A stretch of 64,000 nt of DNA from Amphiura filiformis (Eukaryota > Echinodermata > Ophiuroidea > Amphilepidida > Amphiuridae), in the NCBI RefSeq assembly GCF_039555335.1, contig NC_092629.1, positions 30,997,382 through 31,061,381 of the forward strand. The letters run 5' to 3'. The notes beneath the pieces were generated by a model that did not search any database, was not told the origin of the DNA, and was given only the letters and a program-made list of their open reading frames with translations. Within the stretch, counting starts at the first letter, position 1. Every line of letters starts with the position of its first letter. Made by a program: the position numbers and the translations under genes. Positions 56,801 through 64,000 of this stretch are shown here, piece by piece.

Positions 56801-59800
56801 AAAAACCAAAAAAAACACCAAAAAAAAACCACCTAAAATTAAAAGTAGAAAGGTAGATTTGAAGAAAGATAAAAAGAACATGTCAAAAGTTAAAAATTAA
56901 ACGAGAATGAAAAAACGGAACCGGTGCCCGGACCATGCTCTCTTCAGTTCCAAAGTCTGACGCTCTATCAATTGAGCTATACGATCCTGATATACGAAAC
57001 AGTCGTTATTATGTCAATACAATTGATTGGTGTTACAACATACTTAGATGGAATGCATAGCCACCCAGTGCCAGTATATATTTGCTCAAACTCCAAATAC
57101 AAAAAGCAACCAATTTTATTGAGGGCGTTTCTTAGGTATATCCTTGTAGACGGGGTTTTACGGTATGTCCTGCAACTGAAATTTTGCATGCAGTTATCGC
57201 ATTTTGAAGTTATCATCCCATTTTTAGACCAACACACAGAGCTAAGTTTATCTGAATTCTCTAAATGCCCCAGTAACCAAATGCAGCTAACATGATTATA
57301 CATGTACTGCACAAAAACCAAGACAAATGGGGTTTTTCACATTTTTAAATCAATAATACTGATGTACAATGTCAGGTTTGCTAAAATTATTGTATCATAT
57401 CGAGAAAGTACAAATTTAACAAAGTTCTCACGACTTTCAGGTTGGTGGCCATTACTGTATCATAATATGTAATAGAACAAACGACCCATTGATTTGAAAT
57501 ATTAATTCAAATAGAAATGGTACTGGTGCAATATCCATTACCTATAATGTAAAGAACTTTTTCACCAATATTATTACAAAACATAGCTTAAAACATTATT
57601 TGTCAACAAAGGCAAGGGACTCGTCTAACGATATGCTTGAACGAGCCGCTACACTGTTCAATGGCTTTCTTGTACCATATGAAATGTGGTGGACGATTTA
57701 AAATGCACGTGCCAGCAAACTACGATGCGTACGCACACTGCAGGGCAAAGAACAATGGTCATAATTCGCCCGCATACTGCCGGACAATGACGTCACATGT
57801 AATGTGGTCTATACAGCTTGCAATAAGAAAATTGTTAAATGTGGGTAAGCATTTTATTTTACTTTATTTATTTATCAATTCGTATTATTTTCATAAAAAT
57901 CGGTTGAACTGAAACTGTTTGAGTATCAGTTGAGTGAGCACACAAATCTGTAGAATAGATAGTGTGAATAAAATACTCAGCTGTGTGCCACATCGTTTTT
58001 GATGTGTTTCTTAAGAATATACTTTTCTTCTAAACTATCGGAGGTAAAGCCATGATTTTTCACCAATAATAGGATACATACAAGCCCATTACGATGTCAA
58101 TGTTTTTTAAATTTTAAATCACCCTGTATATTTATATTTATTGTTTGATGATGAAATTATGCCATTTTAGAGATGTCGTATTAATGTATACATACAATGA
58201 TGACATTAAAAGTATGTGAATTGATTAACAAAGTATAAAACAAGCAAGAATATTAACATTACTCACAGTCCAGCCTCCCCCATCTTGATCCATGTCACAC
58301 CATACTTGCATACTTGTTGCTATAGAATTACCGCTTATAATGGGATAGATCCAATAAATACCACTCGTGTTTCTTCCATATGTGGTTAAGATCTCATAAC
58401 AGTCTTGAGGTTCTGGGAAAGATAAAGGTGTGTCATTTGTTTCTAAAGGGTAGTCCCGACAGTTCTTAGCTGTACTCAAATTTTACTTTGAAATCAGATA
58501 TCGCAAAGTTATTCTTATGTTAATTATAGCTTTAGAAACATCACCTGCAGTATTAAACTTTGAGCACATTGCCACTGTAATTATTCAAACGCTAGTGGTG
58601 TTTTGACGTCATTTATACCCAATTGGGCTAACAAAGTTGCTTGCTGATGACAATTATACACATATACAGCACAGAAATCGATCTCTATTCCTCTCTTTCG
58701 TTTATACGGTTGTAATAACAGCGCTAGCGACAGTTTACATACATGTTTAAAAATCGACCCCAGCCCACCCGGAATAATGTTGATTGGAGTCATATCGTCA
58801 GTTTTGCCCAAACCAGAGGATGAATTAAGGAAGCCCCATCATGCACTGCAAACGTGTTATCACTAGAGTTTCAACTACCACTTTACTTTTCAAATCCCAT
58901 TGAATTCTGTGCAAAAGATGTTGTTTAAGAATTGTGCGTGTGTCATTATTACTTGGTCGATTTCAGAACAAAAGTGATGTATGCATAAAGGATAAATAAG
59001 TACCATAAAATGTGAAATCGACTAGCATTTAAATGCGTTTTTATTGTAAAGATATCAGTCCAAATTCAAATTTAACCATGCCCGTCAATGCAATGTGCGA
59101 GCAGTGGTGTCATAATCACTCACACAGTTGTGCTAACCGCAAGTCAACACAGTGGCGTGGTGGGAAGTGCTTAAATCATCCGCTGGGCCAAAACATTGCT
59201 TTATGTAATTGGGATGAATGTGGCTTAAACTACTTGCACAACATTTTAGAAAGTAAGAATACGAGAATGATGGGGAAAACAAAAAGCACGTTAAAGATAT
59301 GTGTCCCAACACATGATACACTGATAGGCTCCAACCCATTATTTCCAATGTACAAAAAAGTATGAACCATGTCAATCAATGCTTACCAATTTCACAGTTA
59401 AGTCCTTGAAGTCCTACATATCCTGACGGACACAGACATGTGTACATATCGACTCCATCGATACACGTACCTCCATTAAGGCAAGGGCTGCTGGCACACT
59501 CATCATCATCTTAAAATATTAAATATACGTTTTAGTTAAGAGCGTGATATTCATCCTACATGTATAATGGTGGTGATAAATGTCTGAAAGTGTATTTCAG
59601 TTTGCCCCCTATTTAGGACATAGGAGCTTATTTTATTCTCAAAGAACCGATATCAACACTCAATCCCTCCACCGATGTCACGGTCACGAAAATCCTAAAT
59701 ATGACCCTACTAAGTATTTTATGAATATTAATCGTCATTCTTTGTACCTACTGGAACCTCCACGTGGCTTGAAACTTCAAATTACAGAACCAGTGCTTTG

Positions 59801-62800
59801 ACACGTTAACATGACGAAAAGTAAAATCGACTTGCCGAAGATTTATATTGCTTACTAATTCCAGAAGTGAGTGAAAATGTCAATTTGTATCCGTGTTTAC
59901 AATAATTGTGTGTATTGTGTGTATAGCCTCGAAGGAGTGGCTTTCTGCAACCTGCAGTGTTCACTTTTTTACCCGGGTTTTTACTACAGTGAGATCTGTG
60001 CAAAAACATTGGGCTAAACGCACTCCCAAACGCCCAGCGTAATTTCATTCATAACACCAGAGACAAAGAACTCACGAATAACTAATCATAAATCATTTTA
60101 GAAAGTTATGAATAATTCATGAAAACGACTATATCGAAATTTGATTGGTTACAGGAAAAAAAACAAAACAAAAAAACAACAACAACAAAACAAAACAAAA
60201 AAATCTTGTTAAACATCGTCCCCTCTCATTGACTCACACGCTGAATGGAATGTTATCGGGTTGGATTGAAGGAGTCTAGATTATAATTAGGAAATGTAGA
60301 TGAAAAAGGACAGCCAGGGAAAGCGGTTAGTAGTATCGTTGTTTCAATATACACCACATCTGTGGTGGTATAGTATACAAATATTACCAGTCTATGAGTG
60401 TGATGGTCGAAATATAATTACGAGGTGAAAGATGGATTGTTCCATTCCACAATACATCTTTTACCGAGTGATTATATTTCGACCATTACACGAATTTAAG
60501 ACTTAAGTTAACTTAAGTTAATATTTGCTTTATATCACTCATACATAAATTATGTTGCTCAAAAATACTATTTAAGATAGGAAATAAAATACATAAAACA
60601 ACGTAATTATGTTATAACAGCATGATTTATTACTCGGAGTTTCACGCCTAAAACGGCGATCATCAGATAAATAGCTGAACACTGAACTGTAACTCCAAAA
60701 CAAAACAAATACATTCACAGCGTTGAAAGCGTACGCGTCTTCACTAGAAGAGCATGACAGCTCGCGCATGTTTAAAAACGAATGACACAGTATATACGCA
60801 CGCATGTTTAGCGAAAAACGCGATGGGCGCAGCAACTACGCATGCAATGAAGTGCGTAATTGTTTCTTTTCATACACGCACGCAATTTTGAAATGCGAAA
60901 AACAAATGTACGCATGTTTAGCGAAAAACGCAATAGGCGCAGCATATACGCATGTAATGAAGTGCGCAAATTATAGGAAATACATACATGTGACATACTT
61001 AATATTTTCGTGTTCACCCCATAACTAAATCGGCGAAGTATATCAACTCAGGGATGTGCACCGCAGCACCTCTTCAATTTTTTTTTTTCTGTGTGGTGGT
61101 AGATATTGATGAAAAGTAAAATCCTGAAAATTTGAGCTTCATACTCCATTTCCTTTTCCCGTGGCATCAATTTGAAATTTGGGGGTCAGCGTAAAATATG
61201 TCTACTCCAAGCGAAGACGATTTTGAATTTTCCATAAATGTATAAATGAACCCTTTAAAACTTTGGAAAAGTATGAATCCTGGGGTACTGTTTTGGCATC
61301 AAGAATTCAAATCTGCTATCAGAAAACTTGTCCAAGAACTCCTTTACTTTAAAAGATATAGGGCCCTCAAAATGCAACTTCGTTTTCAGGACCAACTTTG
61401 GGGGGGGCCAGAACTCCAAAAGTAAATGTATTTTATGCGTCAATTTTTTTGATAAGTCAGAGCCCTTTGGTAGGACATTACTCTTAAAAATATTGAGCAT
61501 ATTAGAATACATTTAGCTGAGTTATTACCCCCCAAAGTTGGAAAACTGGACGAAGTTACATTTTGAGGGCCCTATATCTGAAAACCAAAGGAGACAATTT
61601 TCTGATATCAATTCAGGTATTTACAAAAATGTTCTTGGATAACTTTTCACAGATATTAAAGGGTTCCTTTTACATTTATGGCTCCAAACATCGTAAGGTT
61701 TGCGTTGCGACACAGAGTTGTACGCTGATTTTTAAATTTGCAAATTGATGCCACGGGAAAACGAAATGGAGTATGAAGCTCAAATTTTCAGGATTTACTT
61801 TCTCATCAATATACCACCACACAGAAAAAGAAAAAATGAAGAGGTGCTGCGGTGCACATCCCTGGAGTTGACATGGAATGGGCCGAGTATGAGTCAGCGC
61901 GCACGGCTTGGCGCAGCACTATGATGGTAGAAACTATCACACGGAGAAGCTGATGATAAAAATGATAAATGGCTATCAACCAATGAACTGTCTAGAATTT
62001 ATGTATGAGTGATATAATTCCATCTATTGGTTGGATAATTCAGGTTCTTCTTGTAGGTTCGGATATTAGCAGAGTCACGAATGTGGGAAGACAAGACATT
62101 CAATAAAACAGGGGCAATGATGGAAACTACTCTGTCACCAGCCAACTTGTGGGATTTCGGAATGGAAAGGCAAGTGGCAGCAGTAGAGAGCAATGAATAC
62201 CCAGAATGATGGGCATGAATGATGGAGGACAGGTATTCATGTGTAGATTAACCCAGAACCTAATAAAATGGACGAGAGTGCGAAATTGGAGACGTTTAGC
62301 AACTGGAAGCCAGTGCAGACGATGAAGCAAAGGAAAAGTATGAGTGTATTTTGGCTCTCCGAAGATGAGTCTGGTGCACTTGTTCTGGAGTTGCTGCAGT
62401 CGAGTGAGGCTTTTCTGAGAGATGCCATTAAGGTGGAGCAGTAATCAATCTTGGACAGGACAAGAGTCCTATCTGCATTAGTACACGCATCAAATCTGAG
62501 GAACCGCCTTATCTTCCACATATTGCCAATCACCATTTCAAAGTTTTACACAAGTGCGCGACATAACTGGATATCTTCATGCCATGGTCAAAAATAACCT
62601 CTAAATTATTTATGGATGAAGATACGGAGATCTCCAGCTCAAATAAAGGGTAAGATGTTTTAAATTAATGTAGTGATAATCAGAAGAGGTAGTGAAAAAC
62701 TCAGTCTTGGTCATATTGAGCTTAAGCTTGTTACTGGTGAGTTATGCTTGTAGCTAAACGGATGCAGATTGAATGTTTGAACACGGCACATGCAGGACAG

Positions 62801-64000
62801 CAGGATTGAAGGTGATAATCAGCTGGACATCATTGGCATAGAGGTGATATTGGAGGCCATGACTACGAATAAAGTTACCAATGGCATGAATTTAATAGGT
62901 GAGCAATACATGTATCGGGCCAATGTCCCTTGGGGACACCATAAGGTAGACGACCTTATCAGAATAGCATCCCTTTACAAAGACCTGACTACTGCAATTA
63001 TCGAGGTTGGACTGAAACACTCTATGGGCATGACCAATTATGCCCAGTCCTTGGCTCAACCACTGTTGTCATCAAGCTTCATCAATGGCTCTGAGAATAG
63101 TAGTATGAACAACCAGGAGTGCAGTCTCGGTGTGAGACGCTGACTGCAAAGCCCGGTCCCCGCACTCCGTGCATCCGCGGGTATTCATGCTCGTCGAAAA
63201 TTTCGCGAAATAAGGGGTGTTTTCAGATGAAGAAACGCGATTTGCGAAACACACAAAAGGGGTGTTTTTAAACCACGTGTTCGCGAAATTAAAAAAAATG
63301 GGTATTTTCATCAGCAGCCTACGCGTTTTTGCCAGAAAAGGGCGTATTAGAAATATCGTTCGTGTTTTAGCGAAAATAGGGATATTTTCGAAGGGCAAAT
63401 AATTCGCGAAATCGCTAAAAAAAGGGGTGATTTTCCCCTAAAAACTTCGCGAAATGAGATGCAAAAGGGGTGTTTTTAAAGTTCACCGACAAGCATGAAT
63501 ACCCGCGGATGCACGGAGTGCGGGGACCGGGCTGCAAAGGCTCAACCAGTTTATCGCACTCGATTTACTTGGTGGCCTGAACTAGGAACACCGTTGTCAG
63601 CACAGGCTTGATGATAGCCCTACGCAGCGCAGCAGTAAAGCAGCAAAGGAATGAGGTATTGACGATCTTGGTAAGCTCGGGATGGGGTTTAGGTCACATG
63701 ACTAGGGGGAGGGGTCAATGCGTTATTATAATAGAAAATGGTGAATTTTATGACAAAAGGTATTTTGACTCAGGTGACACATATTTAAAATGAATAGACT
63801 TTCGACAAGATAGACAAACCTGAGCATGTTACCCCATCTCCACTGTAACCAGCATTACATGTACATGTGAAGGAACCAACGGTATTGGTGCACGCAGCAT
63901 TTGCGTCACAGCTGTCAGTATCCAAATTACATTCATCAATATCTGCACACAAACATCATGAAATAAGATATTGTGTGGCAATGATCTATTAAAAGTATAT
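47609..64000 (-). CDS. Lectin gene 2: EGF + fibrinogen-related domain protein, 5' part outside window
   Basis: Exons seen, in order of transcription: 63942-63820 (cbEGF), 59509-59387 (EGF), 58412-58267, 49020-48759 and 47823-47609 (FReD); all GT-AG with matching phases (1,1,1,0,1). The cbEGF starts DIDEC and the EGF DDDEC, with six cysteines each. The FReD is a paralogue of gene 1 with the first two exons of identical length (146 and 262 bp). The last exon is 42 bp shorter: it lacks the G.NYYSWKG segment, and the pocket motif reads [10 protein letters not shown] instead of NCHNANLNG. The calcium loop RDVDND is kept. The start and any further EGF units lie beyond 64000. It is probably a secreted or surface lectin-like protein whose sugar pocket has changed. 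Confidence 0.78.
47824..48537. other. Last intron of lectin gene 2, non-repeat part
   Basis: No exon. 48080-48150 (GAATATTTCTTCACGAAGTGCC.. and TCTACATAAACC) is weakly similar to 50805-50870, a diverged dispersed repeat. Confidence 0.4.
48538..48732. repeat. (CTT)n / (GAA)n microsatellite, about 65 units
   Basis: It is nearly pure CTT on the plus strand, so GAA in the sense of gene 2, starting about 25 bases after the exon donor (GTAAGAGTAAGC). Long poly-Leu, poly-Lys and poly-Arg frames here are artefacts of the repeat. Confidence 0.97.
48759..49020 (-). CDS. Lectin gene 2 FReD middle exon
   Basis: Acceptor GATCAG before GTGTTTCAG, donor GAG/GTAAGAG. It encodes [39 protein letters not shown] and [20 protein letters not shown]. 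Confidence 0.88.
49072..50635. mobile_element. Non-autonomous DNA element with about 300-bp inverted arms
   Basis: TAAAGTCTGCACAAAAAGTA at the left is matched by TACTTTTTGTGCAGACTTTA at the right. Matching continues through AACTCAGCTGTTATAAATAC, ATTGTTTTCACAATATTTCA, ATTTTGATACC and TTAAAAGTTGCAGTT. It lies inside the 9.2-kb intron of gene 2; the left arm begins about 50 bp from the exon. No transposase; an AGAGAG/CTCTCT-rich patch lies at 49750-49800. Confidence 0.65.
50636..51717. other. Intron of lectin gene 2, nothing recognised
   Basis: No exon or element ends are recognised, apart from the dispersed similarity to 48.1 kb. Confidence 0.4.
51718..51990 (+). mobile_element. tRNA-like head with T-rich body (SINE-like)
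   Basis: ATAGCTCACTTGGCAAGGC (A box) and GAGTTCGAGCCTC (B box) lie about 35 bases apart. The anticodon-like hairpin AAGA/TCTT has TTG in the loop, as in tRNA-Gln. No 7-bp acceptor stem forms. About 190 bases of T-rich sequence with TTTAATTTAG repeats follow. Confidence 0.5.
52297..53786. mobile_element. Non-autonomous DNA element with about 110-bp inverted ends
   Basis: GGCCGTAACCGCCACAACGT and GGAGCTGCTACGCGTAGCT at the left are mirrored at the right (AGCTACGCGTAGCAGCTCC, ACGTTGTGGTGGTTGCGGCC), continuing through AAATTGACCAATCATG. Its core matches 42615-43450 in inverse orientation. No transposase. Confidence 0.65.
53787..54258. other. Intron of lectin gene 2, nothing recognised
   Basis: No coding or repeat signature found. 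Confidence 0.4.
54259..54880. mobile_element. Palindromic MITE with TTTATAGTGGG repeats
   Basis: TGAGCGTGTTTATAGTGGGA at the left and its complement at the right. The arms match for about 150 bp (GCGGTACATTGCGGTACAAT, ACCCGGTTAGAGA, CCCACTATAAACACTAGCAG). The TATAGTGGG string recurs about six times in alternating orientation. No transposase. Confidence 0.75.
54881..55256. other. Intron of lectin gene 2, nothing recognised
   Basis: No coding or repeat signature found. Confidence 0.35.
55257..55565. mobile_element. Palindromic MITE, second copy of the 41553 family
   Basis: TACCATAGCAATAGG..GAAAACAATTTTTGAATAT type arms and the complementary ATTGCTATGGTAATTAATCC. More diverged than the 41.55-kb copy. 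Confidence 0.6.
55619..55886. mobile_element. Palindromic MITE, third copy of the 41553 family
   Basis: ATTCGCTGTCGAAGTGACGT at the left is mirrored by ACGTCACATCGACAGCGAAT at the right. The interior AATTGCTATGGTAGTTAATC arm is shared with the other copies. Confidence 0.65.
56340..56710 (+). pseudogene. Degenerate HIRAN-like domain fragment
   Basis: A plus-strand frame contains [18 protein letters not shown], close to the NPYDPNAVAV core of HIRAN domains, preceded by [12 protein letters not shown] base change near 56525 shifts the frame, after which [13 protein letters not shown] continues the usual pattern of the domain end. No start, no enzyme part. HIRAN-like domains occur in helicases and in multicopy, element-borne proteins of invertebrates, so a transposon remnant is more likely than a host gene. 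It lies in the long intron of gene 2 on the opposite strand. Confidence 0.3.
56919..56992 (-). ncRNA. tRNA-like sequence, minus strand (SINE head or pseudogene)
   Basis: The minus strand reads ATAGCTCAATTGATAGAGCG (D-arm/A box), TCAG...CTGA with a CTTTGGA loop (TTG anticodon position) and GGTCCGGGCACC in the place of the B box. The T-arm and acceptor stem are degenerate. Downstream on the minus strand the sequence is T-rich to about 56760, as in the 51718 copy. Confidence 0.45.
56993..58266. other. Intron of lectin gene 2, nothing recognised
   Basis: Open frames of 60-120 codons occur but show no domain or codon pattern. No repeat ends. Confidence 0.4.
58267..58412 (-). CDS. Lectin gene 2 FReD first exon
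   Basis: Acceptor TTCCCAG before AACCTCAAG, donor ACT/GTGAGT. It encodes [35 protein letters not shown] and [13 protein letters not shown]. Same length and phase as gene 1 exon 3. Confidence 0.88.
58541..58625 (-). pseudogene. Relic of an Ig-like exon in lectin gene 2
   Basis: ACCTGCAGTATTAAACTTTG, GAGCACATTGCCACTGTAAT and GTGGTGTTTTGACGTCATTT align with the gene 1 Ig exon (36042-36175), but about 35 bases are missing and the frame is broken. The intron between it and the FReD exon also aligns with gene 1. Confidence 0.6.
58626..59386. other. Intron of lectin gene 2, nothing recognised
   Basis: No further exon found between the relic and the EGF exon. Confidence 0.4.
59387..59509 (-). CDS. 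Lectin gene 2 EGF exon
   Basis: Acceptor TATTTTAAG before ATGATGATG, donor ATTG/GTAAGC. It is 123 bp, phase 1-1. It encodes [20 protein letters not shown], then [11 protein letters not shown] and NCEI: six cysteines and a C.NGGTC EGF core. Confidence 0.9.
59510..60397. other. Intron of lectin gene 2 with an A-rich microsatellite
   Basis: A tract of AAAAC/AAC repeats lies at about 60160-60206. No exon or element end seen. Confidence 0.45.
60398..60491. repeat. 94-bp palindromic repeat
   Basis: GTGTGATGGTCGAAATATAA and its complement TTATATTTCGACCATTACAC frame an imperfect stem centred near 60445 (GGATTGTTCC / ACAATACATC). Probably a very small MITE. Confidence 0.55.
60799..60968. repeat. Direct repeat of about 58 bp
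   Basis: ACGCATGTTTAGCGAAAAAC ... TACGCATG.AATGAAGTGCG occurs at 60801-60857 and again at 60912-60966, about 110 bp apart. GCGAAAAACGC and GCGCAGCA are shared. Confidence 0.6.
61043..61871. mobile_element. 829-bp foldback element
   Basis: TCAACTCAGGGATGTGCACC at the left is mirrored by GGTGCACATCCCTGGAGTTGA at the right. Complementarity runs through the whole length (ATTTGAGCTTCATACTCCAT, AGGGCCCT.AAAATG) to a centre near 61455. No gene. Confidence 0.75.
61995..63690 (-). mobile_element. Decayed L2/CR1-type LINE, interrupted by a MITE
   Basis: Reading leftward: RAIIKPVL (63.6 kb), DKLVEPL, then beyond the inserted [44 protein letters not shown] (degenerate YADD box), [45 protein letters not shown] and [15 protein letters not shown]. 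This is the canonical order of L2/CR1 RT from its N-terminal region to the C terminus. Frames are broken and the catalytic ADD reads AND. Confidence 0.8.
63151..63532. mobile_element. MITE with 41-bp perfect inverted ends, nested in the LINE
   Basis: GCCCGGTCCCCGCACTCCGT and CATCCGCGGGTATTCATGCT at the left are perfectly complementary to the right end. It is flanked by TGCAAA on both sides (63145-63150 and 63533-63538). The interior has repeated units CGCGAAAT...AAGGGGTGTTTT, about six to seven, in two orientations. Confidence 0.85.
63820..63942 (-). CDS. Lectin gene 2 calcium-binding EGF exon
   Basis: Acceptor TGTGCAG before ATATTGATG, donor TCAG/GTTTGT. It is 123 bp, phase 1-1. It encodes [18 protein letters not shown], then [18 protein letters not shown]: six cysteines, the D-I-D-E calcium site and the N/F/Y pattern of cbEGF. 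It is the rightmost exon visible. Confidence 0.92.

Noticed and set aside
56919-56992. Functional tRNA-Gln gene
   Set aside because: The D-arm and anticodon-like loop look good, but the T-arm lacks GGTTCGA and the acceptor stem has at least two mismatches.
56924-57321. Overlapping frames of 114-123 codons on both strands
   Set aside because: No domain, no codon pattern and no splice context; they look like chance frames in intron sequence.

Overview
The window looks like nuclear DNA of a marine invertebrate deuterostome, most likely an echinoderm or relative. This is inferred from intron-containing fibrinogen/EGF-type lectin genes with clean GT-AG phase-1 exons, very dense MITEs and non-LTR retrotransposons, and the frequent TAGGCCTA-type octamer. 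No bacterial operons, rRNA genes or intact tRNA genes are visible.

Region 1-5.4 kb is unlike the rest. It is a compact, intronless, virus-like block cut by the left window edge. It holds a divergent gene pair with a 22-bp spacer (a leftward candidate structural gene and a rightward fibre-like gene with a LamG-like tail), an intact protein with a glycine-rich membrane hairpin, two tandem MORN-like paralogues each ending in the same perfect hairpin plus T tract, a small leftward gene and a leftward ankyrin-type repeat gene of the style seen in large DNA viruses. Several genes are broken by single-base frameshifts, three of them in homopolymer runs. I read the block as an endogenous virus or Polinton-like element. 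It is followed by a 27-bp minisatellite (5.5-6.0 kb) and a foldback MITE.

Region 6.7-29.5 kb is repeat DNA. A 5'-truncated LINE lies at 8.49-9.6 kb. The stretch 9621-19055 is repeated nearly identically at 19256-28711, and the two copies abut opposite sides of a 200-N gap. This is almost certainly two overlapping haplotype contigs left unmerged. Each copy holds an old inverted-repeat element, two hAT-type MITEs (8-bp target duplications visible), a decayed LINE, a tRNA-derived SINE and the start of an internally deleted LINE. The last is complete only in copy B.

Region 29.5-64 kb holds two leftward lectin genes in tandem. Gene 1 (five exons, 40983 to 32190) encodes a predicted 316-aa secreted protein with signal peptide, short Ig-like domain and fibrinogen-related domain (FReD), like molluscan FREPs in layout. 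Gene 2 (47609 to beyond 64000) encodes Ca-binding EGF, EGF and FReD modules. The FReD exons are paralogous, with identical lengths for the first two. Gene 2 keeps a decayed relic of the Ig exon at about 58.54-58.63 kb and has lost conserved residues of the FReD ligand pocket. In both genes the same intron carries a homopurine (sense strand) repeat directly beside the 5' splice site: CCTCT/CCCTT-type in gene 1 and about 65 GAA units in gene 2. Introns and spacers are full of palindromic MITEs and LINE fragments, including a MITE nested in a LINE with a 6-bp target duplication.
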